DNA of 64,000 nucleotides from JAAYRQ01 sp035647815 (GTDB lineage Bacteria; Bacillota; Syntrophomonadia; Syntrophomonadales; Syntrophomonadaceae): NCBI GenBank assembly GCA_035647815.1, contig DASRMR010000008.1:62001-126000 (forward strand). Reading direction: 5' to 3'. The first letter of the stretch is position 1. Every line of letters begins with the position of its first letter. Positions 48,971 to 57,941 of this stretch are shown here, piece by piece. Made by a program: the position numbers and the translations under genes. The notes under the pieces were generated by a model that was not told where the DNA came from, searched no databases, and was given only the letters and a program-made list of their open reading frames with translations.

Positions 48971-49972
48971 TTAACCATTAATAGATTGATCTAGTAAGGA
49001 TTTTATACGACTATCTTTAAAAAGTGGTTTGCGGTCTAGGTCATGATTAGCCTCAATATGTCTAATAGTACCAGATGTGCTACGCATTACTAAGGTTTCA
49101 GTGATAGCTCTCCTTTTAGTATATCTTACCCCCTTGAGTAAGAAAGAATCAGTTATTCCTGTTGCTACAAATATAACATCATCAGATTTGACTAGTTCGT
49201 TCATAGAAAATACTTTGGCGGGGTTCTCTATACCCATTTTCTTACACCTTAATATTTCTTTATCATCCTCAGGGCAGAGTTTGGCCTGAAAATCGCCTCC
49301 TATACATTTCAAGGCTGCGGCGGTAATAACCCCTTCAGGTGCACCGCCAATTCCCATAAGCATATCAACACCTGAATTACTATAAGCAGCTGCTACACCT
49401 GGGGAAACATCACCATCAGTTATAAGCTTTATTCTAGCACCAGCTTTACGCACTTCTTCTATAATATGGCGATGTCTGGGGCGATCTAATATAACTACTG
49501 TCACTTCACAAACTAGTTTACCTAATGCTTTAGCAACTTCTTTTATATTCTCTTTTACTGGTGCTTCTAAATGGACTCTACCTTTAGCTGCTGACCCAAC
49601 AGCTATTTTTTCCATATACATATCTGGAGCATGTAGTAACGAGCCTTTTGGAGCAACAGCTAAAACAGCTATAGCACCAGTAAGACCTTTAGCTACAATA
49701 TTCGTTCCCTCTAGTGGATCTACTGCTATATCGACTTCAGGTAGAACACCTAAGCCAACCTTCTCGCCAATATACAACATAGGCGCTTCATCCATTTCGC
49801 CTTCACCGATTACAACGACCCCATCAACTGAGACCGTATCAAACATAACCCGCATAGCGGTGACTGCGGCATAATCAGCTGCCTCTTTATTTCCTTTGCC
49901 AACCCAACGAGCTGCAGCAAGAGCCGCAGCTTCTGTTACCCTGGCAAACTCTAAAGCTAATTCTCTTTCCAA
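48971..49972 (-). CDS. glpX: Class II fructose-1,6-bisphosphatase
   Basis: GlpX hydrolyses fructose 1,6-bisphosphate in gluconeogenesis. The 333 residues have the metal/phosphate site IAVDPLEGTNIVAKG, the VVIGEGEMDEAPMLYIGE block and GIGGAPEGVITAAALKC. The length and motifs match GlpX rather than class I or III enzymes. The start is TTG at 49972 behind GGAGGGG. It lies 23 bases after the aldolase/transaldolase gene and shares an operon with fba, which allows reciprocal aldol-bisphosphatase flow. Confidence 0.96.
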   Translation of the reverse strand: MERELALEFARVTEAAALAAARWVGKGNKEAADYAAVTAMRVMFDTVSVDGVVVIGEGEMDEAPMLYIGEKVGLGVLPEVDIAVDPLEGTNIVAKGLTGAIAVLAVAPKGSLLHAPDMYMEKIAVGSAAKGRVHLEAPVKENIKEVAKALGKLVCEVTVVILDRPRHRHIIEEVRKAGARIKLITDGDVSPGVAAAYSNSGVDMLMGIGGAPEGVITAAALKCIGGDFQAKLCPEDDKEILRCKKMGIENPAKVFSMNELVKSDDVIFVATGITDSFLLKGVRYTKRRAITETLVMRSTSGTIRHIEANHDLDRKPLFKDSRIKSLLDQSING

Positions 49973-49995
49973 AACTAACCCCTCCGATTTGGTTC

Positions 49996-50640
49996 CTATT
50001 TAAACGCTGCTTCCCAATCAGCTAAGAACCTTTCTATCCCAGCATCGGTAAGCGGATGTTTTATCATTTGTTTAATTATTTTATAAGGTATGGTTGCAAT
50101 ATGTGAACCTAATTTAGCAGATTCTACTACATGCATAGGATGCCTAATACTTGCTGCAATTACTTCAGTTTCTATCATATATTGATCAAAGACAGTTAAA
50201 ATATCATCTAACAAGATTAGCCCATCATTTCCTGTATCATCTACACGTCCTAAAAAAGGACTTACAAACTTAGCCCCTGCTCGAGCAGCTAACAAGGCTT
50301 GATTAGCAGAAAATACTAAAGTAGCATTACAAAAAATACCATCCTTTTTGAAGGTTTTGATAGCTTTTAGGCCAGTCTCGGTTATCGGCACTTTAATTAC
50401 GACATTATTGTGAATAGCTGCCAACTCATGACCTTCCGCGATCATTTCATCATGAGTAAGACCAATAACTTCGGCACTAATTGGACCATCTACTAAATCA
50501 CAAATTTCTTTAATAATTGTTTTATAGTCCTTGTTCTCGCGAGCAACTAAAGTGGGATTAGTCGTCACACCAGCTAAAAAGCCCATGGAATGAATGTCTT
50601 TTATCTCATCTATATTAGCAGAGTCAATAAAGATTTGCAA
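49996..50640 (-). CDS. Fructose-6-phosphate aldolase / small transaldolase
   Basis: This small transaldolase-family enzyme (214 residues) uses a Schiff-base lysine, seen in NNVVIKVPITETGLKAIKTF. Other family blocks are MQIFIDSANIDEIKDIHSMG, GVTTNPTLVARENK, FVSPFLGRVDDTGNDGL and ADWEAAFK at the end. It may act as transaldolase (TalC) or as fructose-6-phosphate aldolase; sequence alone does not decide this. The start is TTG at 50640 with AGGAGGAG. It sits between fba and glpX, as in Bacillus (ywjH). Confidence 0.93.
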   Translation of the reverse strand: MQIFIDSANIDEIKDIHSMGFLAGVTTNPTLVARENKDYKTIIKEICDLVDGPISAEVIGLTHDEMIAEGHELAAIHNNVVIKVPITETGLKAIKTFKKDGIFCNATLVFSANQALLAARAGAKFVSPFLGRVDDTGNDGLILLDDILTVFDQYMIETEVIAASIRHPMHVVESAKLGSHIATIPYKIIKQMIKHPLTDAGIERFLADWEAAFK

Positions 50641-50668
50641 TATAAATTCTCCTCCTGTCAGTAAATAT

Positions 50669-51523
50669 TTAGGCTTGCCCAGAACTTCCGAAAAGCCTAA
50701 TCTTTTCTCGGATAATTTCTACGGTAGTTTCCCGAGCAGGACCTAATAATTTCCGGGGATCAATTTCATCTGGGTTCAGGCTCACTTCCTTGCGTATCCG
50801 CCCTACAAATGCTTCTCTTATATTAGTGTCGATATTTACTTTACATATGCCTAATTCAATAGCTCGAGTAATAGCTTCATCCGGAACTCCTGATGAGCCA
50901 TGTAAAACAATAGGAATGTTTATTAAATTTTTAATCTCGGTTAAACGATCGAAATCTAGCTTAGGCTCACCTTTATATTGCCCATGTGCTGTGCCTATAG
51001 CTATAGCTAAACTTTCTACCCCAGTCTGTTCTACGAACAGTTTGGCCTCGTTGGGGTCAGTGTAAAGCGCGTCTTTTTCGCTTACATGAATATCATCTTC
51101 CGTACCACCTATTTTGCCTAATTCTGCTTCTACAGAAACACCAATAGGTCTAGCCACCTCCATAACTTTCTGAGTCATACGTATGTTTTCCTCTAAAGAA
51201 AGTTGGGAACCATCGTACATTACTGAAGAGAATCCACTACGAATACACCTGACTACTTGCTCGAAACTTGTTCCATGATCAAGATGAAGTGCAATCGGTA
51301 CCTTAACCGATTGAGCTGCAAGCCTTACCATTCCTGTGATAAAATCTAAACCAGCATATTTGATTGCTCCTTGACTAGCTTGCATTATCACTGGTGCATT
51401 CTCTTTTTCAGCTGCCTCTGCAATAGCTTGGATTATCTCCATGTTATTAGCATTAAATGCACCTACTGCATACTTACCTTTATACGCCTTTTGTAATAAT
51501 TCTGTTACTGAAACTAATGCCAT
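50669..51523 (-). CDS. fba: Class II fructose-bisphosphate aldolase
   Basis: This zinc-dependent aldolase interconverts FBP with DHAP and G3P. The 284 residues include VGAFNANNMEIIQAIAEAAE, the zinc-binding IALHLDHGTSFEQVVRCI, SVEAELGKIGGTEDD, VESLAIAIGTAHGQYKGEP and IVLHGSSGVPDEAITRAI. The ATG at 51523 follows AGGTGATTAATTA. It forms the spo0F-fba-fsa-glpX string. Confidence 0.96.
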   Translation of the reverse strand: MALVSVTELLQKAYKGKYAVGAFNANNMEIIQAIAEAAEKENAPVIMQASQGAIKYAGLDFITGMVRLAAQSVKVPIALHLDHGTSFEQVVRCIRSGFSSVMYDGSQLSLEENIRMTQKVMEVARPIGVSVEAELGKIGGTEDDIHVSEKDALYTDPNEAKLFVEQTGVESLAIAIGTAHGQYKGEPKLDFDRLTEIKNLINIPIVLHGSSGVPDEAITRAIELGICKVNIDTNIREAFVGRIRKEVSLNPDEIDPRKLLGPARETTVEIIREKIRLFGSSGQA

Positions 51524-51552
51524 TAATTAATCACCTCTATGAAAATATATCC

Positions 51553-51924
51553 TTAAGAGTTCTTGTTAAGAACCATTTCTTTAACTAAATCGCGTAAAAC
51601 CATTATATCAAACGGTTTAGCAATACATTTTTTAACCCCGACTTCGAGGATCTTATTTACTATTTCCATCTCCCCATAAGCAGTCATAATTACAATATAT
51701 TGGTCTTGGTCAATAGCTAGAATTTTCTCGGCTGCCTCCAAACCGTCCATATTAGGCATCTTCATATCCATCAAAATAATATCTGGTTTCAACTCTTGGG
51801 CCATATCTATAGCTTCCAGCCCATCAGATGCTAAATATACTTGCCAGCTCTCTTTCTTGAAAAGTTCTTCTAGTAACCGCCGAACACCTTTTTGATCATC
51901 CACAATTAATATAGTATATTCCAT
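51553..51924 (-). CDS. spo0F: Sporulation phosphorelay response regulator Spo0F
   Basis: This single-domain receiver relays phosphate from sensor kinases to Spo0B in the sporulation phosphorelay. The 123 residues (ATG 51924, with AGGAGG upstream) show the acidic pair in ILIVDDQKGVRRLLEE, the phosphoacceptor Asp53 in ILMDMKMPNMDG, the Thr in VIMTAYGE and the Lys in CIAKPFDI. The longer frame to 51948 reads through the ribosome site. There is no output domain. The location before fba matches Bacillus spo0F-fbaA. Whether a Spo0B partner exists is unknown; many Clostridia lack one. Confidence 0.9.
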   Translation of the reverse strand: MEYTILIVDDQKGVRRLLEELFKKESWQVYLASDGLEAIDMAQELKPDIILMDMKMPNMDGLEAAEKILAIDQDQYIVIMTAYGEMEIVNKILEVGVKKCIAKPFDIMVLRDLVKEMVLNKNS

Positions 51925-52010
51925 TTTTCCTCCTAAAATTATTACCATATCTTATTACTATATTTGTTACTATTGGATTGTTTCTACAAGCAGTATGTTT
52001 TTACCTTCCT

Positions 52011-52592
52011 TTATTTGTAAAAAGGTATCGTAGAAGAAATAGTTACTAGAATTACTATTAAAATCATTATAACTAAAATCATTGGAATTAAATACAGAAA
52101 AATAGCTTGACTTGTACTTAATTCAAATGATTCTCGGATAGCAATTATTTGTAAAGCTAATGTCCATAGACCTATAACTAAAGGGGCTAAAATAGATAAG
52201 GGGGTAAAGCCAGCTGTAATAGCAATATATTGTAGTGGAGGAGCAAATATCCCTGGTAAAGAGGCAAAACCTAAACTAGCTAATAAGCCCTTCGCATTCC
52301 CTGTCTGGTAAATAATTTCTCCTAAAAGGGAATATAGACCCGACATTATAAAGAGCATTATAACTGAAAAAATTACCCCTATAAATGCAACTAACCATAT
52401 TAAGCTATTAGGTATCGCTAATACCTGCTCTACAGGCTCCAAAAGTACAATCCCACGATTTACTATCATATTGAAAATCATTACTACTGAAAATAATATT
52501 ATACCTGCTAACCATAAGTTGTTTTTACTAATAGTGTTTAATGTCTTTACAGGGGTAAACATTATTCCATATATTGTTTCTATCAAATTCAC
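52011..52592 (-). CDS. Yip1-like multi-pass membrane protein
   Basis: The 193-residue protein has about five hydrophobic segments (LAGIILFSVVMIFNMIVNRG, LIWLVAFIGVIFSVIMLFIM and FLYLIPMILVIMILIVILVT among them). It starts with ETIYGIMFTPVKTLNTI, the opening typical of bacterial Yip1-domain proteins. The function is unknown. The start is GTG at 52592 behind AAGGATGG. It lies between sppA and spo0F. Confidence 0.75.
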   Translation of the reverse strand: MNLIETIYGIMFTPVKTLNTISKNNLWLAGIILFSVVMIFNMIVNRGIVLLEPVEQVLAIPNSLIWLVAFIGVIFSVIMLFIMSGLYSLLGEIIYQTGNAKGLLASLGFASLPGIFAPPLQYIAITAGFTPLSILAPLVIGLWTLALQIIAIRESFELSTSQAIFLYLIPMILVIMILIVILVTISSTIPFYK

Positions 52593-52643
52593 TATTAAGC
52601 CATCCTTCCGTACAGAAACTAAGGTACTACTTGGAACTGTAAA

Positions 52644-53537
52644 TTATTTTAATACAAAACTATTATTAGTAAGAAGATCCTGTACATTCATGTTTATAGC
52701 TAGATGATCCCAAAAGTTATTGGTATTTAATATTTCTACAGGACTATCTTTATCCATGCCTGCTATCTGTTCTGCTGTTTCTAGTGCATCATAATAATTA
52801 CCGATACTATCGACTAAGCCTAATTCGAATGCTTGACGCCCGGAAAATATGCGCCCATCAGCGATTGTCTTTAGTTCATCGACATCAATCTTGTCTTTAC
52901 GTCCCTGCATAACCTGGTCTAAAAATTGTTCATATGAATCATCAATAATAGCTTGTAATAACTGGTGTTCTTCACTAGTTAACTCCCTACTAGGTGAACC
53001 CATATCTTTCATATCACCGCTTTTTATAACTCGGGAGCTTATACCTATTTTCTCATATAAACCTTGTAAATTAGTAAGTTCCATGATAACACCGATGCTG
53101 CCAGTTAAGGAAGATCCATTAGCAACAATATGGTCACTACTGCAAGCAATCCAATAGCCTCCTGAGGCACATACATCACCCATCGAAGTTATAATCGGCT
53201 TCCCTGTTGCCCTTAATTTATCAAGTTCAAGCCCAATTTCTTGAGAAGCGCCTGAAGTTCCTCCAGGACTATTAATCCTTAAAACTACTGCCTTTATATC
53301 ACTTCTATCGCCGGCCTTCCTAATAGCTTTCATAATCTCATCTGCTCCGGCAGTTCCACTATCTATCAAACTAACAGATGTATTTCCTGTAATAGCACCG
53401 TTTATTTCTATAACTCCAATTTTGGGCGAGCTAGATTTGGCAATACTATCTGGCGGGCTACTAGCTGTTTTTATAGCTAAGTAACCAGTAATAAGCAAGA
53501 ATACTGCTATTATCCCTACAACTATCTTTTTTTGCAA
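52644..53537 (-). CDS. sppA: Signal peptide peptidase SppA
   Basis: SppA is a membrane-anchored Ser/Lys protease that degrades cleaved signal peptides and other membrane peptides. The 297 residues carry an N-terminal anchor (KIVVGIIAVFLLITGYLAIK). The catalytic core follows: VVLRINSPGGTSGASQEIGL, ASGGYWIACSSDHIVANGSS, the nucleophile Ser in SSLTGSIGVIMELTN and the Lys in SSRVIKSGDMKDMGSPSREL. The single-domain length fits the Gram-positive short form. The start is TTG at 53537 behind AGGAGGG. Confidence 0.95.
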   Translation of the reverse strand: MQKKIVVGIIAVFLLITGYLAIKTASSPPDSIAKSSSPKIGVIEINGAITGNTSVSLIDSGTAGADEIMKAIRKAGDRSDIKAVVLRINSPGGTSGASQEIGLELDKLRATGKPIITSMGDVCASGGYWIACSSDHIVANGSSLTGSIGVIMELTNLQGLYEKIGISSRVIKSGDMKDMGSPSRELTSEEHQLLQAIIDDSYEQFLDQVMQGRKDKIDVDELKTIADGRIFSGRQAFELGLVDSIGNYYDALETAEQIAGMDKDSPVEILNTNNFWDHLAINMNVQDLLTNNSFVLK

Positions 53538-53539
53538 GA

Positions 53540-54736
53540 TTAGCCCTCCTTTGTAATATAAACTGTTTTATTCCCTCGGCTAACTTTACCTGATAAATCG
53601 CCTTGCACATACAATCGTACTATATCCTGATCTATTAATGTTTTTCTCATAGGAACTTCTACTATATCTCCTACTTCCACATCACTATGTATAGGAAGTT
53701 CTATTAATGTCATCTGCATAAAAACCTTACCTCGTATGGGATAATTTTCGTTTTTTATCTTCACATTCATGGTAAAACGAGAGTAATTAAAATATCTTAA
53801 AATGGTGCGCAACAATATTTTTATTAAGTCCAAAAAATTAGTAGGCGGGTTAGCAACCTCTAATACCAAACCATCACTAAAACCTACTGGTATTACAGCT
53901 ACTTTGGCATTTGCCTTTAAACGGTAAGTTCTATAATAACCTAAATACTGACCTTTTTGCATCTCCCGGAGCGATATTATTTTAGTCTTAAAAGAAAATG
54001 GGTCAGTCAATTCAAAAGGGTGGGGCATATCTCCCACTGGGAATTGACCAGATAATAATGTTCCAATCCTCACCGCATCTAAATGCATTTCCGGATATTT
54101 AAGAAAAACTGTACTATTAGCAAAATGTTTAATCGGTATATGAATATTATTATGCTCTAACTTGTTTATAATTTCAGTAAATTGTTTAAACTGGTTAATA
54201 GTATGTTTTTCATTATTAGCTTCTGCTACATGGGTAAATATCCCCTCGATATATATGAAAGGATTATTTAATAAGTCATTACAAATATCGATTAAATCTT
54301 CATCATAAATTCCAAACCGACCTAAGCCTGTATCTACTTTAAGATGAATATTCACTGGGATCCTTAATTTACTAGAAACTTTATTAATCAATTGACTATC
54401 ATAAATTGAAGTTATAGCTAAAGTTATCTCGTTTTCTATAGCTTCCTTAATTTCAAGCTCATCTATTAAAGGGCTAAAAAGCATAATACTAGATTTAATC
54501 CCGGAATTTCTAATTTTCAATGCTTCATCTAAATAACTGACAGCCAAAAAATCTACACCGTTTTGCTGGAGGATACGTGCAACTTCTATAGCTCCATGAC
54601 CATATCCATTAGCTTTGACTACTCCTATAAGTCTTGCTCTATCAGCTAAGTGGGCTTGGATATTTAGCAGATTGTTTTTGATAGCTAAAATATCGATTTC
54701 AACCCATTTGTTTCCTTTCAAATTCTCCAATATCAA
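53540..54736 (-). CDS. alr: Alanine racemase family protein (divergent C-terminal domain)
   Basis: This PLP enzyme is predicted to interconvert L- and D-Ala for peptidoglycan. The PLP lysine is at 41 (LIGVVKANGYGHGAIEVARI). HLKVDTGLGRFGI and a candidate catalytic Tyr in GYYRTYRLKANAK are present. The usual GYADG motif is GFSDG here, and the CMDQ block reads VFMQMT, with about 20 extra residues between them. The C-terminal half is thus unlike standard Alr. It may be a paralogue with altered specificity. The start is TTG 54736 or 54730, after GGGGG. Confidence 0.85.
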   Translation of the reverse strand: MILENLKGNKWVEIDILAIKNNLLNIQAHLADRARLIGVVKANGYGHGAIEVARILQQNGVDFLAVSYLDEALKIRNSGIKSSIMLFSPLIDELEIKEAIENEITLAITSIYDSQLINKVSSKLRIPVNIHLKVDTGLGRFGIYDEDLIDICNDLLNNPFIYIEGIFTHVAEANNEKHTINQFKQFTEIINKLEHNNIHIPIKHFANSTVFLKYPEMHLDAVRIGTLLSGQFPVGDMPHPFELTDPFSFKTKIISLREMQKGQYLGYYRTYRLKANAKVAVIPVGFSDGLVLEVANPPTNFLDLIKILLRTILRYFNYSRFTMNVKIKNENYPIRGKVFMQMTLIELPIHSDVEVGDIVEVPMRKTLIDQDIVRLYVQGDLSGKVSRGNKTVYITKEG

Positions 54737-54749
54737 TAATCCCCCTACC

Positions 54750-55814
54750 CTATTTACTTCTGCTTTGCATAATTTTCATATAAATTGGTAGAGCATTATT
54801 CCAAAGCCAATAGAAAAATGGAGAATAAACATAATCCCACTCTCCTATAAATTCGGTAAACTCTCCATTAAAACCTTTTTTAAATCGGTATAAACCGTAA
54901 AGGGGGTTGTTTTCATCTAAATCTCCTGATACACCGCGAAAATCATATAAACTACAATGGTTTTCTTTTGCCCATTCAATCATCGTCCATTGTATTAAGT
55001 AATTTGGCATTACATTGCGATATTCATTACTGGAGGCTCCGTATAAATACCACACCTTATCACCAGTCAACATGGCTAATGTACTTGCAATAACATTTCC
55101 TTCATATTCGGCTATAAAGACTTGTGCATAACCATTTAAAACCAAATGATCCCATATCCATTCGAAATACTCATAGCCTCTAATTAGGAATTTATCCCGC
55201 TCAGCAGTCTCCAGCAAAACCTTGTAGAATATTTTCAAATCATCTTTGCTAGTAGCTTCCCGTATTTCTACGCCTCTGCGACCTGCTAATCTAATGTTAT
55301 ATCTCCATTTAGAATGCATATTTGCTAATATTGTGTCTAATGTTGGGTTTATATCTAAACGAAACACAAAATTAGGTTGTACACCTTCAAAATCTAGTCC
55401 GGTTTCATTTTTCCTAAAACCACATTGATTAAGAATATCCGCAAAACGTATATTATCAGCTTTTACATCAGGATCTATCTTTAACAAAATTGCCCCATGT
55501 TCTTTGGCCACTTTAGTAGCCCCGGTAAATAGTGCCTCAGCTAATTCTTCATCATCTATATCAATTACCGGACCTCGAGGGGAATAAAATATACATTTGT
55601 TCAGACCAGGTATGGGTAGCCTTTTTTTCAGGATTAACAGTGATGCTTGGATTTCACCATCCTTTTCTAAAACTAATGGCAGGGGTTCCCAGCCCATACT
55701 TCTTTTCACTTCTCCCCATTCCCACAATTGTAAAAAATGACCTTTATTGTGGCTTTCCACAAATTCATTATATCTCGCTTTTTCTTTTATATCGATTATT
55801 CTAGTCGTAAACAT
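54750..55814 (-). CDS. FemA/FemB-like peptidoglycan aminoacyltransferase
   Basis: FemABX enzymes use aminoacyl-tRNA to add residues to the lipid II stem and form interpeptide bridges. The 354 residues have two GNAT-like lobes. Blocks include HNKGHFLQLWEWGEVKRSMG, LKKRLPIPGLNKCIFYSPRG, KWRYNIRLAGRRGVEIREAT and YLYGASSNEYRNVMPNYLIQ with WAKENHCSLYDFRGVSGD. The long coiled-coil arm of Staphylococcus FemA is absent, as in other single-copy Clostridial homologues. The ATG at 55814 follows AGGGAGCG. It sits next to alr and sppA; a wall-linked role is likely, the amino acid unknown. Confidence 0.87.
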   Translation of the reverse strand: MFTTRIIDIKEKARYNEFVESHNKGHFLQLWEWGEVKRSMGWEPLPLVLEKDGEIQASLLILKKRLPIPGLNKCIFYSPRGPVIDIDDEELAEALFTGATKVAKEHGAILLKIDPDVKADNIRFADILNQCGFRKNETGLDFEGVQPNFVFRLDINPTLDTILANMHSKWRYNIRLAGRRGVEIREATSKDDLKIFYKVLLETAERDKFLIRGYEYFEWIWDHLVLNGYAQVFIAEYEGNVIASTLAMLTGDKVWYLYGASSNEYRNVMPNYLIQWTMIEWAKENHCSLYDFRGVSGDLDENNPLYGLYRFKKGFNGEFTEFIGEWDYVYSPFFYWLWNNALPIYMKIMQSRSK

Positions 55815-55949
55815 TAGGTCGCTCCCTTATTTTTGTTCTTTTTTCTACCTATATAGGTAGATACTTCAACTATTTACTATAATCTATTATGCCTCCTTTT
55901 GGTAATACTTAATAGATTTTTTCTTCTGTTTTACAAAAATTTTGCAGAC

Positions 55950-56095
55950 TTTCTTTAAATTATTCATTAATTTCCTCTCTAAAAAAAGGATAAGGAGCTT
56001 TTTGTGCGAATATTCTAATATATGTGAATCTATATGTAAATCGTATAGCTTTTTCTGTCGTATAAGTATTTACAAAGATTTTGGGGGGGTATATT
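55950..56095 (+). repeat. Leader of CoA-transferase copy 1, repeated before copy 2
   Basis: The 146 bases upstream of copy 1 align with 57942-58078 upstream of copy 2. The best-conserved stretch is CGAATATTCTAATATATG (56007-56024 and 57999-58016), followed by an AATC/AATT boundary and a T-rich segment, ending in a G-run ribosome site. No consensus -35/-10 pair is obvious. The conserved block may be a promoter element or operator; its conservation while surrounding DNA has drifted argues for function. Confidence 0.65.
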
Positions 56096-57469
56096 TTGGG
56101 TACTTTTTTAAGAGAATACAAAGAAAAACTTATTACTGCTGAACAAGCAGCCAAACTAGTTGAGTCTAATAGTCTCATTGATTATGGTATGTTTGCAACG
56201 AAACCTGTTGACTTTGATATTGCTCTAGCTAAGCGAGCTGGTAGTGGCCTAGAAAATGTTAATATTCGTGGCACTGGAACTGTACTACCTATACCAGAAG
56301 TTATAAAGGGTGATCCGGAACAAAAGACTTTCCAGTGGTTTAGCTGGTATTACACTGCTATTGATCGTAGAGCCGGGGATTTTGGCTTAGCAGCTCATCT
56401 TCCATTTAATTACCATGAGGCTACTACTATGTCTTGTGATGTGGATAATACACACCCACACTTGTTACCTGATGTTTGGATAGCACAAGTTACTCCTATG
56501 GATAAACATGGCTGTTTTAATTTCGGTATAGGTAATTCTCATAATCGTGCATTAGCTTTAAATTCTAAAATTGCTATAGTCGAAGTGAATGAGAATTTGC
56601 CTCGTTGTCTAGGTGGTAATGATGAGTATATCCATATTAGTGAAGTAGATTATATTATCGAAGGATCTAACTCGCCAGCATTTGCTACTCCACCATCTCC
56701 AGCTCCATCAGATGAAGATGTGAAAATAGCAGAGTTAATAGTAGAAGAAATAATAGATGGCTCCTGTATCCAGCTAGGAATTGGCGCTATGCCTAACTTA
56801 ATCGGAAACATGATAGCAAATTCCGATTTAAAAGACTTAGGGATTCAAAGTGAAATGTTCTGTGATGCCTATGTTAAAATGTATGAAGCTGGAAAAGTCA
56901 CTAATGCTAAAAAAGCCTACGATATTAACAAATCTACCTATTCTTTTTGTTTAGGTACAAATGAGACTTATGAATTTATAGATGATAATCCTTTACTTGC
57001 TTCGTGTACAGTCGGTTATACTAATGACCCATCTAAAGTTGCTCTACATGATAATGTCATCTCCATTAATAATATCCTAGAAGTCGATCTTTTATCCCAA
57101 GTTTGTTCGGAAACTTCTGGACTTAGACAAATATCTGGTACTGGTGGTCAACTGGACTTCGTCATTGGTGCCTTCCATTCTAGAGGAGGTAAGGCATTTT
57201 TAGCCTTTTCGTCAACATTTAAAGATAAAGAAGGGCAAGTGCATTCTCGTATTAAGCCTATGTTAACTCCCGGTTCTACTGTTACTGTTCCCAGAACCCA
57301 AGTTAACTATTTAGTTACTGAATATGGTAAATACAACCTTAAAGCACTTTCTACTTGGGGTCGGGCTGAAGCACTAGTTAATTTAGCTCATCCTGACTTT
57401 CGTGATGATTTGATTAAGGAAGCTAAGGAAATGAAACTTTGGTCTAAGACTAACCGTATACCGTTTTAG
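56096..57469 (+). CDS. Acetyl-CoA hydrolase/transferase family CoA-transferase, copy 1 (butyryl-CoA:acetate type)
   Basis: It is predicted to move CoA between butyryl-CoA (or 4-hydroxybutyryl-CoA) and acetate. The 457 residues include GMFATKPVDFDIALAKRAG, the substrate loop CIQLGIGAMPNLIGNMI, the catalytic Glu253 in GIQSEMFCDAYVKMYEAGKV and the CoA-binding region ISGTGGQLDFVIGAFHSRGG with SRIKPMLTPGSTVTV. The start is TTG 56096, 6 bases after a G7 run; a TTG at 56081 would overlap that site. It is about 92% identical to copy 2. The strand is opposite to its neighbours. Exact substrate preference cannot be decided from sequence. Confidence 0.9.
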   Translation: MGTFLREYKEKLITAEQAAKLVESNSLIDYGMFATKPVDFDIALAKRAGSGLENVNIRGTGTVLPIPEVIKGDPEQKTFQWFSWYYTAIDRRAGDFGLAAHLPFNYHEATTMSCDVDNTHPHLLPDVWIAQVTPMDKHGCFNFGIGNSHNRALALNSKIAIVEVNENLPRCLGGNDEYIHISEVDYIIEGSNSPAFATPPSPAPSDEDVKIAELIVEEIIDGSCIQLGIGAMPNLIGNMIANSDLKDLGIQSEMFCDAYVKMYEAGKVTNAKKAYDINKSTYSFCLGTNETYEFIDDNPLLASCTVGYTNDPSKVALHDNVISINNILEVDLLSQVCSETSGLRQISGTGGQLDFVIGAFHSRGGKAFLAFSSTFKDKEGQVHSRIKPMLTPGSTVTVPRTQVNYLVTEYGKYNLKALSTWGRAEALVNLAHPDFRDDLIKEAKEMKLWSKTNRIPF

Positions 57470-57660
57470 GGATCCACGCGGACTAACGCAGACTTTTTAT
57501 GACTGGCGCGAAGGGGAATTTTAACACACCCTGGGGTGCTCCCGATGTTCGCTATCGCTCACTATTAAGGTTGCAGATTTTCACTTTTGTTTTTATATGA
57601 CCTGCGGTCATTAGTAAGATTTCCTAACTCGTACCAAGTTTAGGTTAAAGTTAACACCAG
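57470..57660. repeat. Downstream region of copy 1 with palindromic repeat elements
   Basis: After the stop, CACGC-ACT-CGC-GA-TTTT-TGACT-GCGC at about 57476-57518 aligns with 59464-59498 behind copy 2, so the duplication extends past the genes. Further on, CACCCTGGGGTGCTCCC and GTTTAGGTTAAAGTTAAC resemble the repeats at 3633-3880. TGACCTGCGGTCA is another small hairpin. No gene is present. Confidence 0.6.
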
Positions 57661-57691
57661 ATATTTAAATTAAAATTGAAATTTAATTGGG

Positions 57692-57713
57692 AAAAGCACC
57701 TTAAGGTGCTTTT
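57692..57713 (+). terminator. Terminator after CoA-transferase copy 1
   Basis: AAAAGCACC, loop TTAA-type, GGTGCTTTT, followed by T3 and ATTT on the plus strand; the hairpin starts about 220 bases past the copy 1 stop. It implies that copy 1 and copy 2 are transcribed separately. Confidence 0.82.
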
Positions 57714-57941
57714 TTTATTTAAAATTATAATAGATTTAGTGTAATTCAATGACTTTATAAATGAATATCTGGAGCAGCTGGGGTGTTTTATCAACCACCG
57801 TTGAGTTAAAGTATCAAGTTCCTGGTTTCCTATGAGGAGCGCTTGTAGTGCGCCAGAACTATTAATTCTTACAGCTACCTTAGCATTCTCCTGAACTTTT
57901 TGCCTCTCCTGAAGCAATATTACTTTAGTCTTAAAAAAATT
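57714..57941. other. Intergenic segment with a possible minus-strand coding relic
   Basis: A minus-strand frame covers 57651-57917 (88 codons). Part of it reads KVAVRINSSGALQALLIGNQ and ELDTLTQRWLIKHP, which looks protein-like. It has no ribosome site and runs into the terminator of copy 1. One resemblance is to SppA (AVVLRINSPGGTSGA), another to FliK-type C-termini; neither is convincing. I treat it as an unexplained relic and not as a gene. Confidence 0.35.

Noticed and set aside
56081..56095. Longer CoA-transferase copy 1 start at TTG 56081
   Set aside because: That codon lies in the G-run ribosome site; copy 2 has only the downstream TTG start and both proteins align from there.
57651..57917. 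Calling the 88-codon minus-strand frame a real gene
   Set aside because: It lacks a ribosome site, its end overlaps the terminator of CoA-transferase copy 1, and similarity to any family is too short.
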